Source of the DNA: Diadema setosum
Taxonomy: Eukaryota > Echinodermata > Echinoidea > Diadematoida > Diadematidae
Length of the DNA: 64,000 nt
Reading direction: 5' to 3'
Assembly (NCBI GenBank): GCA_033980235.1
Contig: CM067075.1
Coordinates: 29,578,385-29,642,384, forward strand
The position numbers and the translations under genes are program-made. The notes beneath the pieces were generated by a model, which searched no databases, was not told the origin of the DNA, and saw only the letters and a list, made by a program, of their open reading frames with translations. Of this stretch, positions 36,070 through 49,300 are shown piece by piece (position 1 is the first letter of the stretch; each line of letters starts with the position of its first letter).

Positions 36070-39000
36070 GTAAGTGCATCTCATTCGATTAACTTCACAA
36101 GTTCTTCATACACTCTAAGAAAAAAAAAGAAAAAAAGGTTCAATTTTGTATACTTTTACGTGTGACACATTTTATTGTAGCAGCAACACGGACATGAAAA
36201 GTGCAACGTTGCACCTTTCTGAATGGCTGGAAAGGTGCAAAATTGCACCCTTGAAGGTTTCCCATTGTGTCCCACATAAAGGTTCAAAGTTGAACATATT
36301 TTTCTCAAGAGTGCAGATCAAATAGTTTAAACGGTTGAATTTCGTTTTTGTAAGAGAAAAGGAAATTTCGGATCCGTCTTTTGATAAATTTGGGAAAGTG
36401 CCTCATGTCGCAACGTGTTTGTCCGTCACTTCGAATTCTTATGAAATTTTCTTTCTATGCGTTTAACCTGTAGCAGTTTGACATTTCTTTTCATTGTTCC
36501 TCTTAAAACATTAAGCAACGAAAAAAAAAGACGAAAAATCTGCAAATTGTATGGGGCAACTAAATTTTGCAGCACTCTCTAATTTTGCAAATAAAACTGC
36601 GACTTTAAGATCATCTTCAAGATATCATTATGCTTTCTGTATACAACTTCAGTCTTCTTAACTGTTCCTAAAAAGCAGACATGATAAACAATTCCGAGGA
36701 AAATCCGTCAATGTGCGATTTTGTCAAAACTTGCGTCAGAAAATAAACTCTGTAACTGAGTTTTTAATTGGACTGCCATGCGATGAGATTACTTTTTATT
36801 CAGAGATAGCTTTTCCCAGTCATCCACTTGTTTTTCTGTCAGTATTACACCGAAGTCTTCATTAGCTATCAACAAGCGTTACAACTTAGCTGCTTTTTTT
36901 ATAATTTTGATAATGTGTATCTTATAAGTATAGTTACATTGTTTACTCGCAGTCTTTTCAGGGCGGAAGTTGTGACATATTTGACCAGAAGAATTGTGGA
37001 CGTGCAGTTCAACCTTTGCTTTCTATATCCACGTAGACTAAATACATAGATATACGCAACGAATATAAAAGAACTGATAAAATGATAAATGTACTAACGA
37101 ATGATACAAAATATTGTTCGAAACCCAAGCTAGGTATGAGGCTGTCTGTGACTTTGTTTGATAAAATACTTTGGTCACGTTTTGCGTTTGTATGTGTGTG
37201 TGTGTGTGTGTGATATCGCGTCTGCACATTCGGAATATTTGGTCAGAAAATTTTCTAATCATAATTGTTGTTCGAATATCGGGCTGCGTTTTCTTCAATA
37301 ATAATTATAGTTTGTCCTTTTCATTAGTGAAATTTTGTGTGCGCACCATTATTGAAGACTTGCTTTGGGAAGTCACCTCTTCATCTAATTTAAATTCTGA
37401 TTGGGACTGATATCATTGTATCGTGAAAAAATCCCCAACAACATGCCACGTTTTATGACTTCACCTGATTTGAGCCAAATTCAAAATGCTAAGACGACTC
37501 TAATTAGGCCAAAAAGGTGTTCTGTACATGTGCTAGACAGCCGACACGAGAGTTGCGTCGTTTTAACGTACGCGTCACACATCTAAAGCTCTTTCCTGTA
37601 GTTCCTCATGCTTTAGTGATCTTCCTCATCATATTTTTTGTTTCATTTTCTTTGCAGGGGGTTATACAGCATATTATCCTGCATATACAACACAAGGTAC
37701 GCAATATATTTTGCCCCAACCAGCAATGTTCCTATCTTGTACATTCTATCCTGTCTCACGGATCATTATAGCATTATTACTTCCCAATATTGTTGAGTAG
37801 ATAATCAGAGTGTATTATACACAGTACTCTATATTGCCCCTATAAAAAGATTCGTTTTTGTTTTGTTTTGGGTTTTTTTTTTTTGAGAGAGAGTAGTCCA
37901 CTCTTGGTAAATTTGTTGGGATGGACATGTTTATAACTTCTTCATGTAAATTCCTTCATGATGCAGATTTTTACAAAACGTTCAGAGAATACTACAAATA
38001 TATTTCCAACAGAATTTTGGCAGTTGAACCTTTTATTTAAACAAAGTCGTGTGATCTCCTATAAATACACTGCATGGCATGTTTTAAAAATGGTTTTATG
38101 AAAGAAGGAATGAGGAGATCATTCTATATGCGGATTGCCCAAGGGAACAAAATGGAGATACATTAAACCTTGAATGAAATATTTTTAAAAAAAGATAAAT
38201 AAAATGTTTAACCATTATCGCACCACGCTGCTATCTCTCAGGACCAAACAACTTTGACTGCGACTTTGAAAACGGCATTTGTGGTTGGCAGCAATCATAT
38301 TACGATGACTTTGACTGGACCCGTCATAGTGGTAGTACTTCATCGTCAAGCACCGGGCCAAGCGGGGACCATACAACCGGCTGTAAGCACTCACAGTATC
38401 TATTGCCTTTAGGGGTGGTATAGTTTTGGTTGTGGTCCTGATAAAAGGCGGGACCCCTCGTTTATTAGGACCACTTTGTTTTTAGATATCTCGGCCATTT
38501 CAAGAGATATATTTATCATATAAACTTCGAATTCCTCTTAGAACTATACATGATCTTTCATATCTTACACTATATGTATAAATGATTTGATGAATATTTG
38601 TTGTGAAATGGCATATTCCAAAAAGAAGTGATCCTAATAAAAGGTGGGTCCCAACAAAAAACTATACCATCCCTTCAAGCCTCATTTGCATTGCACAACA
38701 CCATACCGTAAGTAACGGTGTTTTTTCCTCTCTCTCTTTCTCTCTCTCTCTGAAGAACTCTCGGATGCTGTCTCCTTTTCTTTGTGTTATGTTGTCTGTA
38801 CCTTTCACTGGTAGAAGGACAGAGTTTCAACGAAGTGGAAAAAAGCTGCTATTGAAAGTCTTGGAAACGAGATTTCTTCTGTCTTCGTCACTTGCACGTA
38901 CAAGTTATGTTTTTATCGATAATACATGTGGGTATGTTTGTTTGTATTCGCCTTCACTGTGTACTTGTATCTCATGTGTATATCTGGATGATATTCTTTA

Positions 39001-42000
39001 TTCGAATAGTTCTTTAATTTGAAAACGAAATTAGGTTCGTTATTCAGAAGATTCGATCAACCGAAAATTAGTTAATTATATAAGGTTCATTACTCCGAAG
39101 GTTCGTTCTTCTGAAAATGGAAATGAGATTTTTTTTTTTTTTAAATCAAAGCAAAGGGCGGTACAGACGAAACTTTGGAATTTTACGAACCTCACTTCTT
39201 TTTGTCAGATTAATGAAACTTCGGAATAAAGAACCCTCGAAATAAAGAACCTTATACGTATTATCGGATCAACGAACCTTCCGAATGACGAACTTCCGGA
39301 CTGCAACCGAATATCCTGTTCTTACCTTGCTTGTTTGTGCATTTACTTTTTTTGTTACATTTACTTTTCCTTTTAGACGGATATTACATGTACATCGAGA
39401 CATCTTCTCCACGTTATTCCGGACAAGTAGCACGCTTAACGAGCCCCGCCCAGTTTCGCTATGGGCCCCAGTGCCTGACATTTTGGTACCATATGTACGG
39501 TAGCACAATCAATTCACTGAAGGTCTACAAGTCAGCATCAAGTACAGCGAGTGGAGGCGATTTGCTGTTTTTACTTACTGGACAAGTCGGCAACATGTGG
39601 AATGAAGCACAGGTAAGTTATGATAATTATATACGTGTATGTTTCTCAAGACTAATGTTAATGAATGAATGTATGGAAGAAGATGTAGTATCAAGTTTTG
39701 GTCAACACTATTGAAACCCTCAGATAATTGTATCTGAGAGAGCGTGAGAGAGAGGGAGAGAGAGAGAGAGAGAGGAGAGCAATTATTAGATACGATATGT
39801 AAGTATTTCACAAAAAAGAAAACAGTTGTCATTATTTGCTTGAAACCGCTGTTAACATGGTTAACATATACTATGCACATCTCTTGTTTGGTTATCCGTG
39901 TGTTACAAGGATACATTATGATACAAGGAACCCTACTGAACATCTTCAAAATATAGAAATTCGCCTTCCACTGGCATGACAACAAAGAAGGAAAAAAAAA
40001 ACCCAACAAATAACATGTATTACACATGTATAATAATAGTAACAAACAGGCAAACAAAAGCATTGCACGGACGATGTCTTGAATGCTATAAATAAGAAAA
40101 TATGTAATTTACATAAATATACATATACATACACAAACAACCGCACAAACATACACATGCACACGCACACACACGCATGAACAGCGGCATACACTCGCTC
40201 ACACACACACACACACACACACCACACACCGACACACACGTAAGCGGTTTTAAAACCCGTTATTACACATTTCCTCAATTCCAGAATATCATCTATTTAA
40301 CCTCTCGTTCCCCCATCTCCCTCAATCTCCCCTTTAAGTTATGAGAAATAGATGAAAAGGAAAATTTAAGTCATGTGATAACGAGGATTCAGGAAAAGAA
40401 AGGTAGAAGGTATTGACTGGTGGAGATGAGGATCCTAGGGTCAATAAAAAGCAAAAAAAAAAAAAACTAAAAAAAAAAAACCCTGTCTTGTCATGTTTCG
40501 TCCTCTCTGACCCATTAACAACAGGATTTCTATTAGGTCCTGTGTTAAGTCTGAGGGGACATTGGAAACTCGCGGCAAACGGCCTTATTCACATTTTCCA
40601 TATCATAGAGAATTAGAAGTAGTTCCTTATGAGATGGAATGGATTTACAATTATGCATGCATCACACCCTGTTATGACTGCAATACACTATCATGAGATA
40701 GAACATGTAGCATCACGTCTTATTTTTATTATTTATCATCAATGCAGGTCAACATCGACAATTACACCCAGCCATTCTACATAACCATGGAAGGTGTAAC
40801 TGGGAGTAGCTACACAGGTGATATCGCCATAGATGACATCGTGCTTTCCCAGGGCTCCTGCCAACAAGGTATATGACAATATAACCCTATCATGTACTCG
40901 TGACAAGCAAAACAAAGAGAATACGTGCATGAGAAAAACCTCATTTTAGTCATCGAGGTTGAAATGACTGCTATAAGGATGTATGAGCTATGCAGAAAAT
41001 AACATATACCTGTTGTTCCTATTCAGAAATAATTGGTAGATAAAAAACAGGGAGAACAGCCGTGCCAGATGTCATGAGAATTAAACAAAATGTAAATTGT
41101 TGAGTAATTTGTTTTTGATTCACACCCAGACTTTGTTATTTTTTTAAAAATTGAATGCAATTTTGTTATTTCACGGTAAACATTTATTTGCGTAATTTGT
41201 TATACATCGCTCTATTCAGCCTGTCCTAAGTCAATTCGATATCCTCCGCAAACAGTCAATTTCTTTTATTCAGATTCAATTTCAGTGACATATTTCATTG
41301 TTTATTCAATCAGAACATAACGTTACAAGATATTTCATTTTATTTGCAATTCAGTGCGCGATTCAAATTAACAGCGCACTGAAAACCGCACTAACAAAAC
41401 CTCAGTTATATCAAACGAGAGAGAAAAATAATTTCAGAGTGAAATGAAATGTTATCCATTGCTAGATTTTCAAATTCTGGGGTGTTACAAAATAAAACAC
41501 AAAAAGGAAGGGATTCATTGAGAACCCTTGATTGTTGATTGTGAAATCCGAAAAAGAAAACCGAATGAAAAAAAAATGGTTAAAAGAATCATACAGAAAA
41601 AAAAACCGCAGTCAGCAACTATTGTGTTCACAAGAAATAGATGTATGTGATTTTGTTCTTCACTAAACTTGGGAATGCACATGAAAATAAGCACCGCTTG
41701 TATTTGAAATATTTCGTTACGTTTAGGATGTGCTTCAAATGAATTTCAATGTAACAACGGTACCTGCATCCCGGGCAGCTGGGAGTGTGATGGAATCGTC
41801 GACTGTGCTGATAACAGTGATGAAAACCACTGTGGTAAGTTCACCCCTCGTAAACTACAACTTTTTTTGTGTGTGTCATTGGTGTTTTCGTTTTGAGAAC
41901 ATCAAAGGGCTACCAAGTTTGTACGGTCCTAAAGCCAGTACTCTGTGCTTGCATTTTGTCTGTGCTCATCATAGAAATTATCATTTTGATTTATTTTGTT

Positions 42001-43340
42001 AATTGGCAACCGACATTAAGCAATCTTCTATAAGCCTGGTATAATGATTTTGAATTTGCCCAAATGACGTTTAGGCCAATTAGTAAAGGTATAGTCAACT
42101 GGGGGATTTATTTATATATGAGAATTCCATTTTGTTCTAAGTTAACATCTTGCTTTACTTCTTTTTTTTTTCACCAACTAGATTTCTCAACCAATTCGTG
42201 GTATCAGTCTACACCTGGTAAGATTATCATTTTTAATGTTAAGAAATACCTCGTTGAAAATTCTGTCCATGCCAGCTGTCTTCTTATCACAGAGAAGATA
42301 ACACTTGGAGCACTGACCCTCTGGTATTTTGTTTTAACACGTTTTATAATCTGTAAATTAAATTGATTCAGTGAATGCGATGAAAAACCCATAACACACT
42401 ATTTTTATAGTTCAAAAAAAAAAGAGAAAAATGTTACGAATATATATTACATTGATGGAAAAATGAACAAAGAAAATGGGTTTACATTGGGATTTGAACC
42501 CGAGATATCCAGATTACTAGATCGGTGCTCTACCGACTGAGCTATAGAAAGCCCTAGTTCAGTGTTTGTCCCAGAAACCCTTAATTCTCAACACACAAAC
42601 ACATTGCTATAGCTTCTGACCATTCGAGCATTTAGAATTAAGGGTTTCTGGGACGAACACTGAACTGGAGCTTTCTATCCCTCTATAACTCAGTCGGTAG
42701 AGCACCGGGCTAGCAATCCGGAGGTCTCGGGTTCGAATCCCGATGGAATCCCATTTTCTTTGCTCATTTTTCCATCAATAAATTATATTCATTTCTGGTC
42801 AGTTTTCTTCTGTTTGCGTTTGTTCATATATTATATAGGCCTATTACAACTATTACAACTATATTGGTAGATCACATCTCTGAACTTTGAGGGAAATTTT
42901 CCTGTCCGTTCCAAATTGTTGAATCCTTAAAGTTTTGGTACCATGCAGCATAGGTGGATAAAATAGATAATCAAAATAAAATTGATTATGATAAGTTAAA
43001 AGGTATTCTAACTTAGACTGCCAGAGTTCCTATAGTAGGAATTCGGCACGAATAACATTCAGAGGGAAATCAAACTACTCCACCTGTCATTGGTATATGC
43101 TCGTCAGGAAAATCGAATTGACCACTTCTGTAGATGAAATAACTTGAATCGTGATGTTTTACATGCTTTTATCTCTTTACGTACACTGTCAAGTTGATGT
43201 TTCTTGAAAGAACATACTCATTATCTTTGACTGCTGGCAGAATTATATCCGTTTCCGGTGCGGTGCTAATGCTGTATATTCAACCACATCCATAAGCAAA
43301 TTCAAGTCTTTTTGTATGAATGACGTGAGGCGGGAAACGC

Positions 43341-43371
<31 letters not shown>

Positions 43372-46300
43372 TGGTCTGGCTATCAGATGTGGCATTTCGA
43401 CTGATGTATGCTACAATAACATAAGAAACAGTTCTCCTTTCCTTTTCATACGAATGATAAGCGATTGAATTTTGAAACTTTTTATGATGATTCTTTTCGT
43501 AGGATATCAGTCCTGTTATAGTTGGCAGTTCCAATGTTACGATGGGTCCTGTATATCAGACTATTATCGATGCAATGGATACCCCAACTGCTACGATGGC
43601 AGCGATGAATACAACTGCGGTAGGTGTTAATTTCCTATATACTCTTGAATATTAACTCAGTAAACTGTGTTCTTTTCCGTCCCATTCTGATTCATTTAAA
43701 CGTTTGAAAATTGATATTTATATACATACTTATATATAGTTCATAATTTATATAACATTGGCCTACTAAATACATTTTATAATATTTTTTTTCTCTGTTG
43801 CTTTCTTCTTCTTTTTTCTTGCTGTCGCTTAATTTTGAGGTTTTTGCAGCTATAAGTCTTTGGCTAGAAAATTGACTTGGGCGTCCCCTTATTAATGTTT
43901 CAGAGAGAGTACCTAAGGAAGACGTACATCGGGTGCTTAATTGCTACTAAATTCATTGCCCTTTTGTGAAGTGTGTGACGGAGAGGGTCTCAGGATTCAA
44001 TTTGTCTGGTTTCTTATTCTTTTCGTAGATTATTCAACGAGCAGCTGGTATCAGACAACACAGGGTAAGATGATTCAAAACAATCAGCGTATGATGGCAA
44101 CATTTGACAACGTACTGTAATGTGCCTACGATTTCCTAAGCATTGATTTGAATTCTACAATGTGAAATGAAAACTGATTCTTGACAATTATTGATACTTA
44201 ACACCATGCAGATTATTTTGGTTTGGTTTATAATCAATACTAAATCGTTTCAATCCTGGTCGAATACGTTTTCAGAATTGATGTCCATATAAGAGTTACG
44301 GTGTAGCAAGAATATGATTCATAACCTTTTGAATTTCAAGAGCGATTATTCATGCAATACTAGTATCTGTCAGGCAACATCAGTATGTTCAGTGCAAATC
44401 CAAATTCAAATTCAAATTTTATTTTCACTTTTTTCCAACAGAATGTACAAGAAACAATTATTATAAATTCGGCGTGAAAGACTTGACCATTGCAAGGCCT
44501 GTCTGTCATCTCCTGGTAGCAAACTTGCACAATTATCTTGTTCTTGGATTAAAGTTTTCATGAATAACTTAAGTGCAGCTGCGATTAATGTCACAGAGAA
44601 TGCAAAAAAAAAAAAAAACAGACCTAATACAAAGTAACTTACCGATTAATCTAGCCTCATAAGGGTAAAGATCGCTTCACCTCCACCCCAAAAGATTAAA
44701 TTTATTCACCTACTTTAGAAATGTAATTCAAATTTGAAATCGATTGAGGTCACATCTTTAAAGCACTTTGAATACGAATGAATTTTTCGTCATTTTCCTG
44801 TGAGCTTCACTGACGGAAGAGGAGATGGAATCTGTTATTGAATAAACGCGAAGGGTGCACGTCACGAGGGAGACACCCATGCATCATACAATCCACTAGT
44901 CATACAGCCCATGACTTCGACACTAAAGCAAACAAGGCCCAAGAGACCGACAAGATAAGCAACGTGTTGTAACGTCGAATTACGTAGAGTCGAACTTATG
45001 GACCTTATTTGTTAAGTGTCGAACTCATTTGCTGAATGACTCGTGGGCTGTATGACTCATTGAAGTTCTTCTTTTTTTTTTCTTCAATGTTGAACTCGGC
45101 TGTGGGCTGTGTGATTCGTCGGTGTCGGACTCGTAGGATGACCCCCAAAGCAATTGCTAGAGCAAAGAGTTAGTGTTTGGTAGTCTTGCCAACACTCGAC
45201 GTGACATGCAACATGATGCTCACTTACGACACAAATTTGAGGAAGCAAACTCTTAGCATATGTTGATATACAATTGTAGATGCAAATAGTCTATTCAATA
45301 CAAGTTTTTGTTTTGGTTTGTTTTTTTTTTGTTTTCTAATCATTAATCATCCTGGACCAGTTTCCAACGACTTCAACTGTGACTTTGAATCTGGTCTCTG
45401 TGGATGGCAGCAGGCATACGGCGATGACTTTGATTGGAGCCGTCACAGCGGAAGTACTGGGTCGCAAAGCACGGGACCATATGGTGACCATACCACCGGC
45501 TGTAAGCACTTGCATAATTCCTTCATACTTGTTTTTCTTTTCTGTGAAGGAGATTTGCAGCTGTCGCTGTTGAGCTCCCCTATGACAGTTTTTGTTGCCT
45601 GAATGTTTAAAACAGTTTATTATGGTTGTTAGGAATGTTTGTGCCTTTTCGTTGGTTGAGGATTTACACCTTAATACTCCTTGATGATTTTTTTTCCCTC
45701 GGAAACGCTTTGTTTCTGTCCCGAGATATTTTCTGTCTTAACATGATATTATCTTAACATTAAAAAAAGACAAATTCATTTAGACTAAGAAATTGAGAGC
45801 AGATCAATCAACATCAAGAAGATGCCGAACAAAATGCAGTCAAATGATTTGAAATAGCTATGTACTAGCAAAGTCGAGTGCAATTAACAATAAAAAAAAA
45901 TAATCTTCGAGGAAGAGATATTTACTATAGGAAAGCATCCATCCGATACAGTGGCGTATCTAGGGAAAACGGCGCCCGCGGCAAGCACGAAAATTGCGCC
46001 CCTAATTTCTGAAAAAGTGTTCAACCCCAACCCCATCCCGGTAGGGACTTTAAACAAAGTCCACATGATGCTTTTTCAAGCACTTAAAAGGGATCTTTTT
46101 GAGGGTGATTTAAATGTAATGAATTTTGATAGATTTTGGCGAGCGAGCGCAGCGAGCGAGCCGAAAATTTGTGTATTTCAGCTTACAAAACATGGAATTC
46201 TTGTCATTTTTTGCTTACCAAATCTTACAATTCTAATCAAGTTATAGTGACAGGCTTATAGATATTGATTTATACCAAAAAAACTGAGGACTTTAAAAAT

Positions 46301-49300
46301 ACTCTAAATTAGTGCGCGCGAGTGAGCTGAAATTTGTAAATGTCCTCGTCATCATCACGTATTGTTCTTATATTTTTTTATAAATTTTGGCGAGCGAGCG
46401 CAGCGAGCGAGCCGAAAATTTTTGTATTTCATCTTACAAAACATGGAATTCTTGTCATTTTTTGCTTATTAAATTTCACAATTATAGTGACGACCTTATA
46501 GATAACGATTTATACCAACAAACTGAGGACTTTAAAAAATACTCTAAATTAGTACGAGCGAGTGAGCCGAAATTTGTACATTTCTGCGCCATCATTACGT
46601 TTTTTTCTTATCTTTTTTTGATTTTTTTCTTGCGCCCCCCTTCCCCGTATGTTCGAAACCGTTGGCGTCCTCTTTTGATCCAATCGGCGATCGCTTCAGA
46701 ACGAATGAAATTGCAGTCGCTGCTCCGTGTAACATTTTTCCTGCTAAATATAAAATGACATGAGTGAACACAATAGACATTATCATTTTGTCCGCGTCAT
46801 CGTCACGTTTTGTTCTTATCTTCTTCTCTTTTTTATACAAAGTTTGGCGAGCGAGCGCAGTGAGCGATCCGAAAATTTTTGTATTTCAGCTTACAAATCA
46901 TGAAACTCTTGTCATTTTTTGTTTATTAAATCTTGCAATTCTAATCAAGATATAGTGACGGCCTTATAGATAACGATTTATACCAAACAAACTGAGGACT
47001 TGAAAAAAATACTCTAAATTAGTACGAGCGTGTGAGCCGAAATTTGTACATTTCTGCGCCATCATTACGTTTTTTTCTTATCTTTTTTGATTTTTTTCTT
47101 GCGCCCCCCTTCCCCGTATGTTCGAAACCGTTGACGCCCTCTTTTGATCCAATGTGCGATCGCTTTAGAACGAATGAAATTGCAGTCGCTGCTCCGTGAA
47201 ACATTTTGCCTGCTAAATATAAAATGACATGTGTGAACAAAATAGACACTGCCATTTTGTCATCATCACGTTTTGTTCTTACCCTCTTTTTTATACAAAT
47301 TTTGTCATCATCACGTTTTGTTCTTACCTTCTTTTTTATACAAATTTTGGAGAGCGAGCGCAGCGAGCGAGCCGAAAATTGTTCTATTTCAGCTCACAGA
47401 ACATAGAACTTTTGTGTGAACACAATAAACATTGTCATTTTGTCCGCGTCATCATCATGTTTTGTTTTTACCTTGTTTGATTTTTTCTTTTTTTTTGCGC
47501 CCCCAAGGACTGGCGCCCGGGGCAAGTGCCCCCTTTGCCCCCCCCCCCCCCCCCCCCTAGATACGCCACTGCTCCGATATGATTGTGCATTTAATATTTA
47601 ACCTCGCTTTGATAAAGGGCTGTAATAGTTGGACAACTTTTTGTTCTTCTCCACGCAGACGGATATTACATGTACATAGAGACATCCTCTCCACGTGTCT
47701 ATGGGGATTTCGCACGCCTATGGAGCCCCGCCTATTATGGTTCCGGGTCTTTTTGCCTGACATTTTGGTATCATATGTACGGCAGCGCTATCAATTCACT
47801 GAATGTCTACAAGTCAGAAACAACATTCCCGAATTCTACAGACAGTATATTCTCTCTCAGTGGGCAAAAGGGAAACTATTGGAATCAAGCACAGGTAATT
47901 CATTTCAGTTTTGAAACAATACTGAGCAAGTCGGTGTTTTGCGTATTTTATTGTCGATCTCCTTTATCTGTAAAGAAAGTGGAATGTTATGAGAGTTAAT
48001 GAGTTTTCGAATAACTTCAAAAAGATCTTCGATGTGGCCGTCAGCCATTATCTCAGGGCAAAGATAAATATTGTATTAGAATGGCTTTGATGTGTTTAAT
48101 TTGTACTTTAAAGAATATCTTTCTCATTGTAATCTAGGCCTACAGACATACAGTAGTAAATACAATACACTGTTGATTAAGCAAAACCAGGGACAATCTG
48201 TTTCATGTCCAAATACTGCAGACGTTCAAGAAAGCTTTAGTTCATGAGTTGTTTTGAAATTGAAAAGAGGAAATGTGCAGTAGTTTTCCGTAAATCTTTT
48301 GAATCCGCATCTGCCCTGCCTGCCTGATTTCTTTTTATTTTGTTTTGTTTAAACATGTTAAATGAGGGGATGTTGGGGACGTTTGGTTTTACAAAGTTAT
48401 TATTTTTTCGCAAACAAATGCCTCCACTGCGTCAAACTAACTTTAACGCAAATGTTGTTAAAAAAAAAACCCAAAACAAATAAAACAAAACAAAAACAAA
48501 CCCAAGGTATATACGTAGGATAAATGCGATCTGTAATCGACTATTATTGTGAACAGGGGTTGTCCTGCTGTTATGGGCAGTCACTCCTCATATAGCGTTT
48601 GAAAATGTAATACAGCCGTTTCTTCACGTAATCCTACAAGAGAGATGAAAACCGAACGCAAGTAGGAATGACAGATCTTTGCAGCTTTCATGAGAAGCAG
48701 TAGCTGTTGCACATAATATTTGAAGCTTTGAAAAACATCGAAGTTTGTTGTGATCAACTGTGAGTTGCAAACAACTTAATCTCTTTGTTCGTAGACGTTG
48801 AAATTATTAGAATTTAGTGAACGTTCGAAGGCAGAGTAACGACACAAAATTTGAAAAAAAAGTGGAAAGGGTCGAAAGTTTACATGACAATAAAGTAGTA
48901 AGTAAATACTAAGAATGCGGTGGAGTACATCAACAATCATCTACTATGTTTGACTACCTACTGTGTTCAGTAGCTTCAAACACATCATTATACATGCAAT
49001 TGTTCTACAGATCAATATCTACAACAGTTACTACTACTACTGGCCATTTTACATCACCATGGAAGGTATACGTGGGAATGACTTCACTGGCGATATCGCC
49101 ATAGATGACATCTCGATGTCATACGGATACTGCCAACAAGGTAAATGCACAAATCTTAAATTTTCATTGACTGTTGTCGACGTTGGAAAAACTCCACGAA
49201 AGATCTAACGTTACAATAATTTGTTAGCTTCAGTCTTAAAGGACAATTGAAATCACACTCATGAAAACTAAGAACGAAGAAAAACAAGACTGAGATAAAA

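Noticed and set aside
39575..40063. 162-residue open frame on the minus strand
   Set aside because: It is low-complexity sequence across a GA/CT microsatellite and the MAM1 intron; no homology is apparent.
41364..41396. TCAGTGCGC/GCGCACTGA hairpin
   Set aside because: Short isolated inverted repeat without second copy or context.
42482..42755. Functional tRNA genes
   Set aside because: Both sequences have tRNA arms and boxes, but the acceptor stems do not pair and the two sit in a palindrome.
43037..43052. GAATTCGGCACGA, like a cDNA library adapter
   Set aside because: The match is short and the flanks are ordinary intron sequence; chance is more likely than vector contamination.
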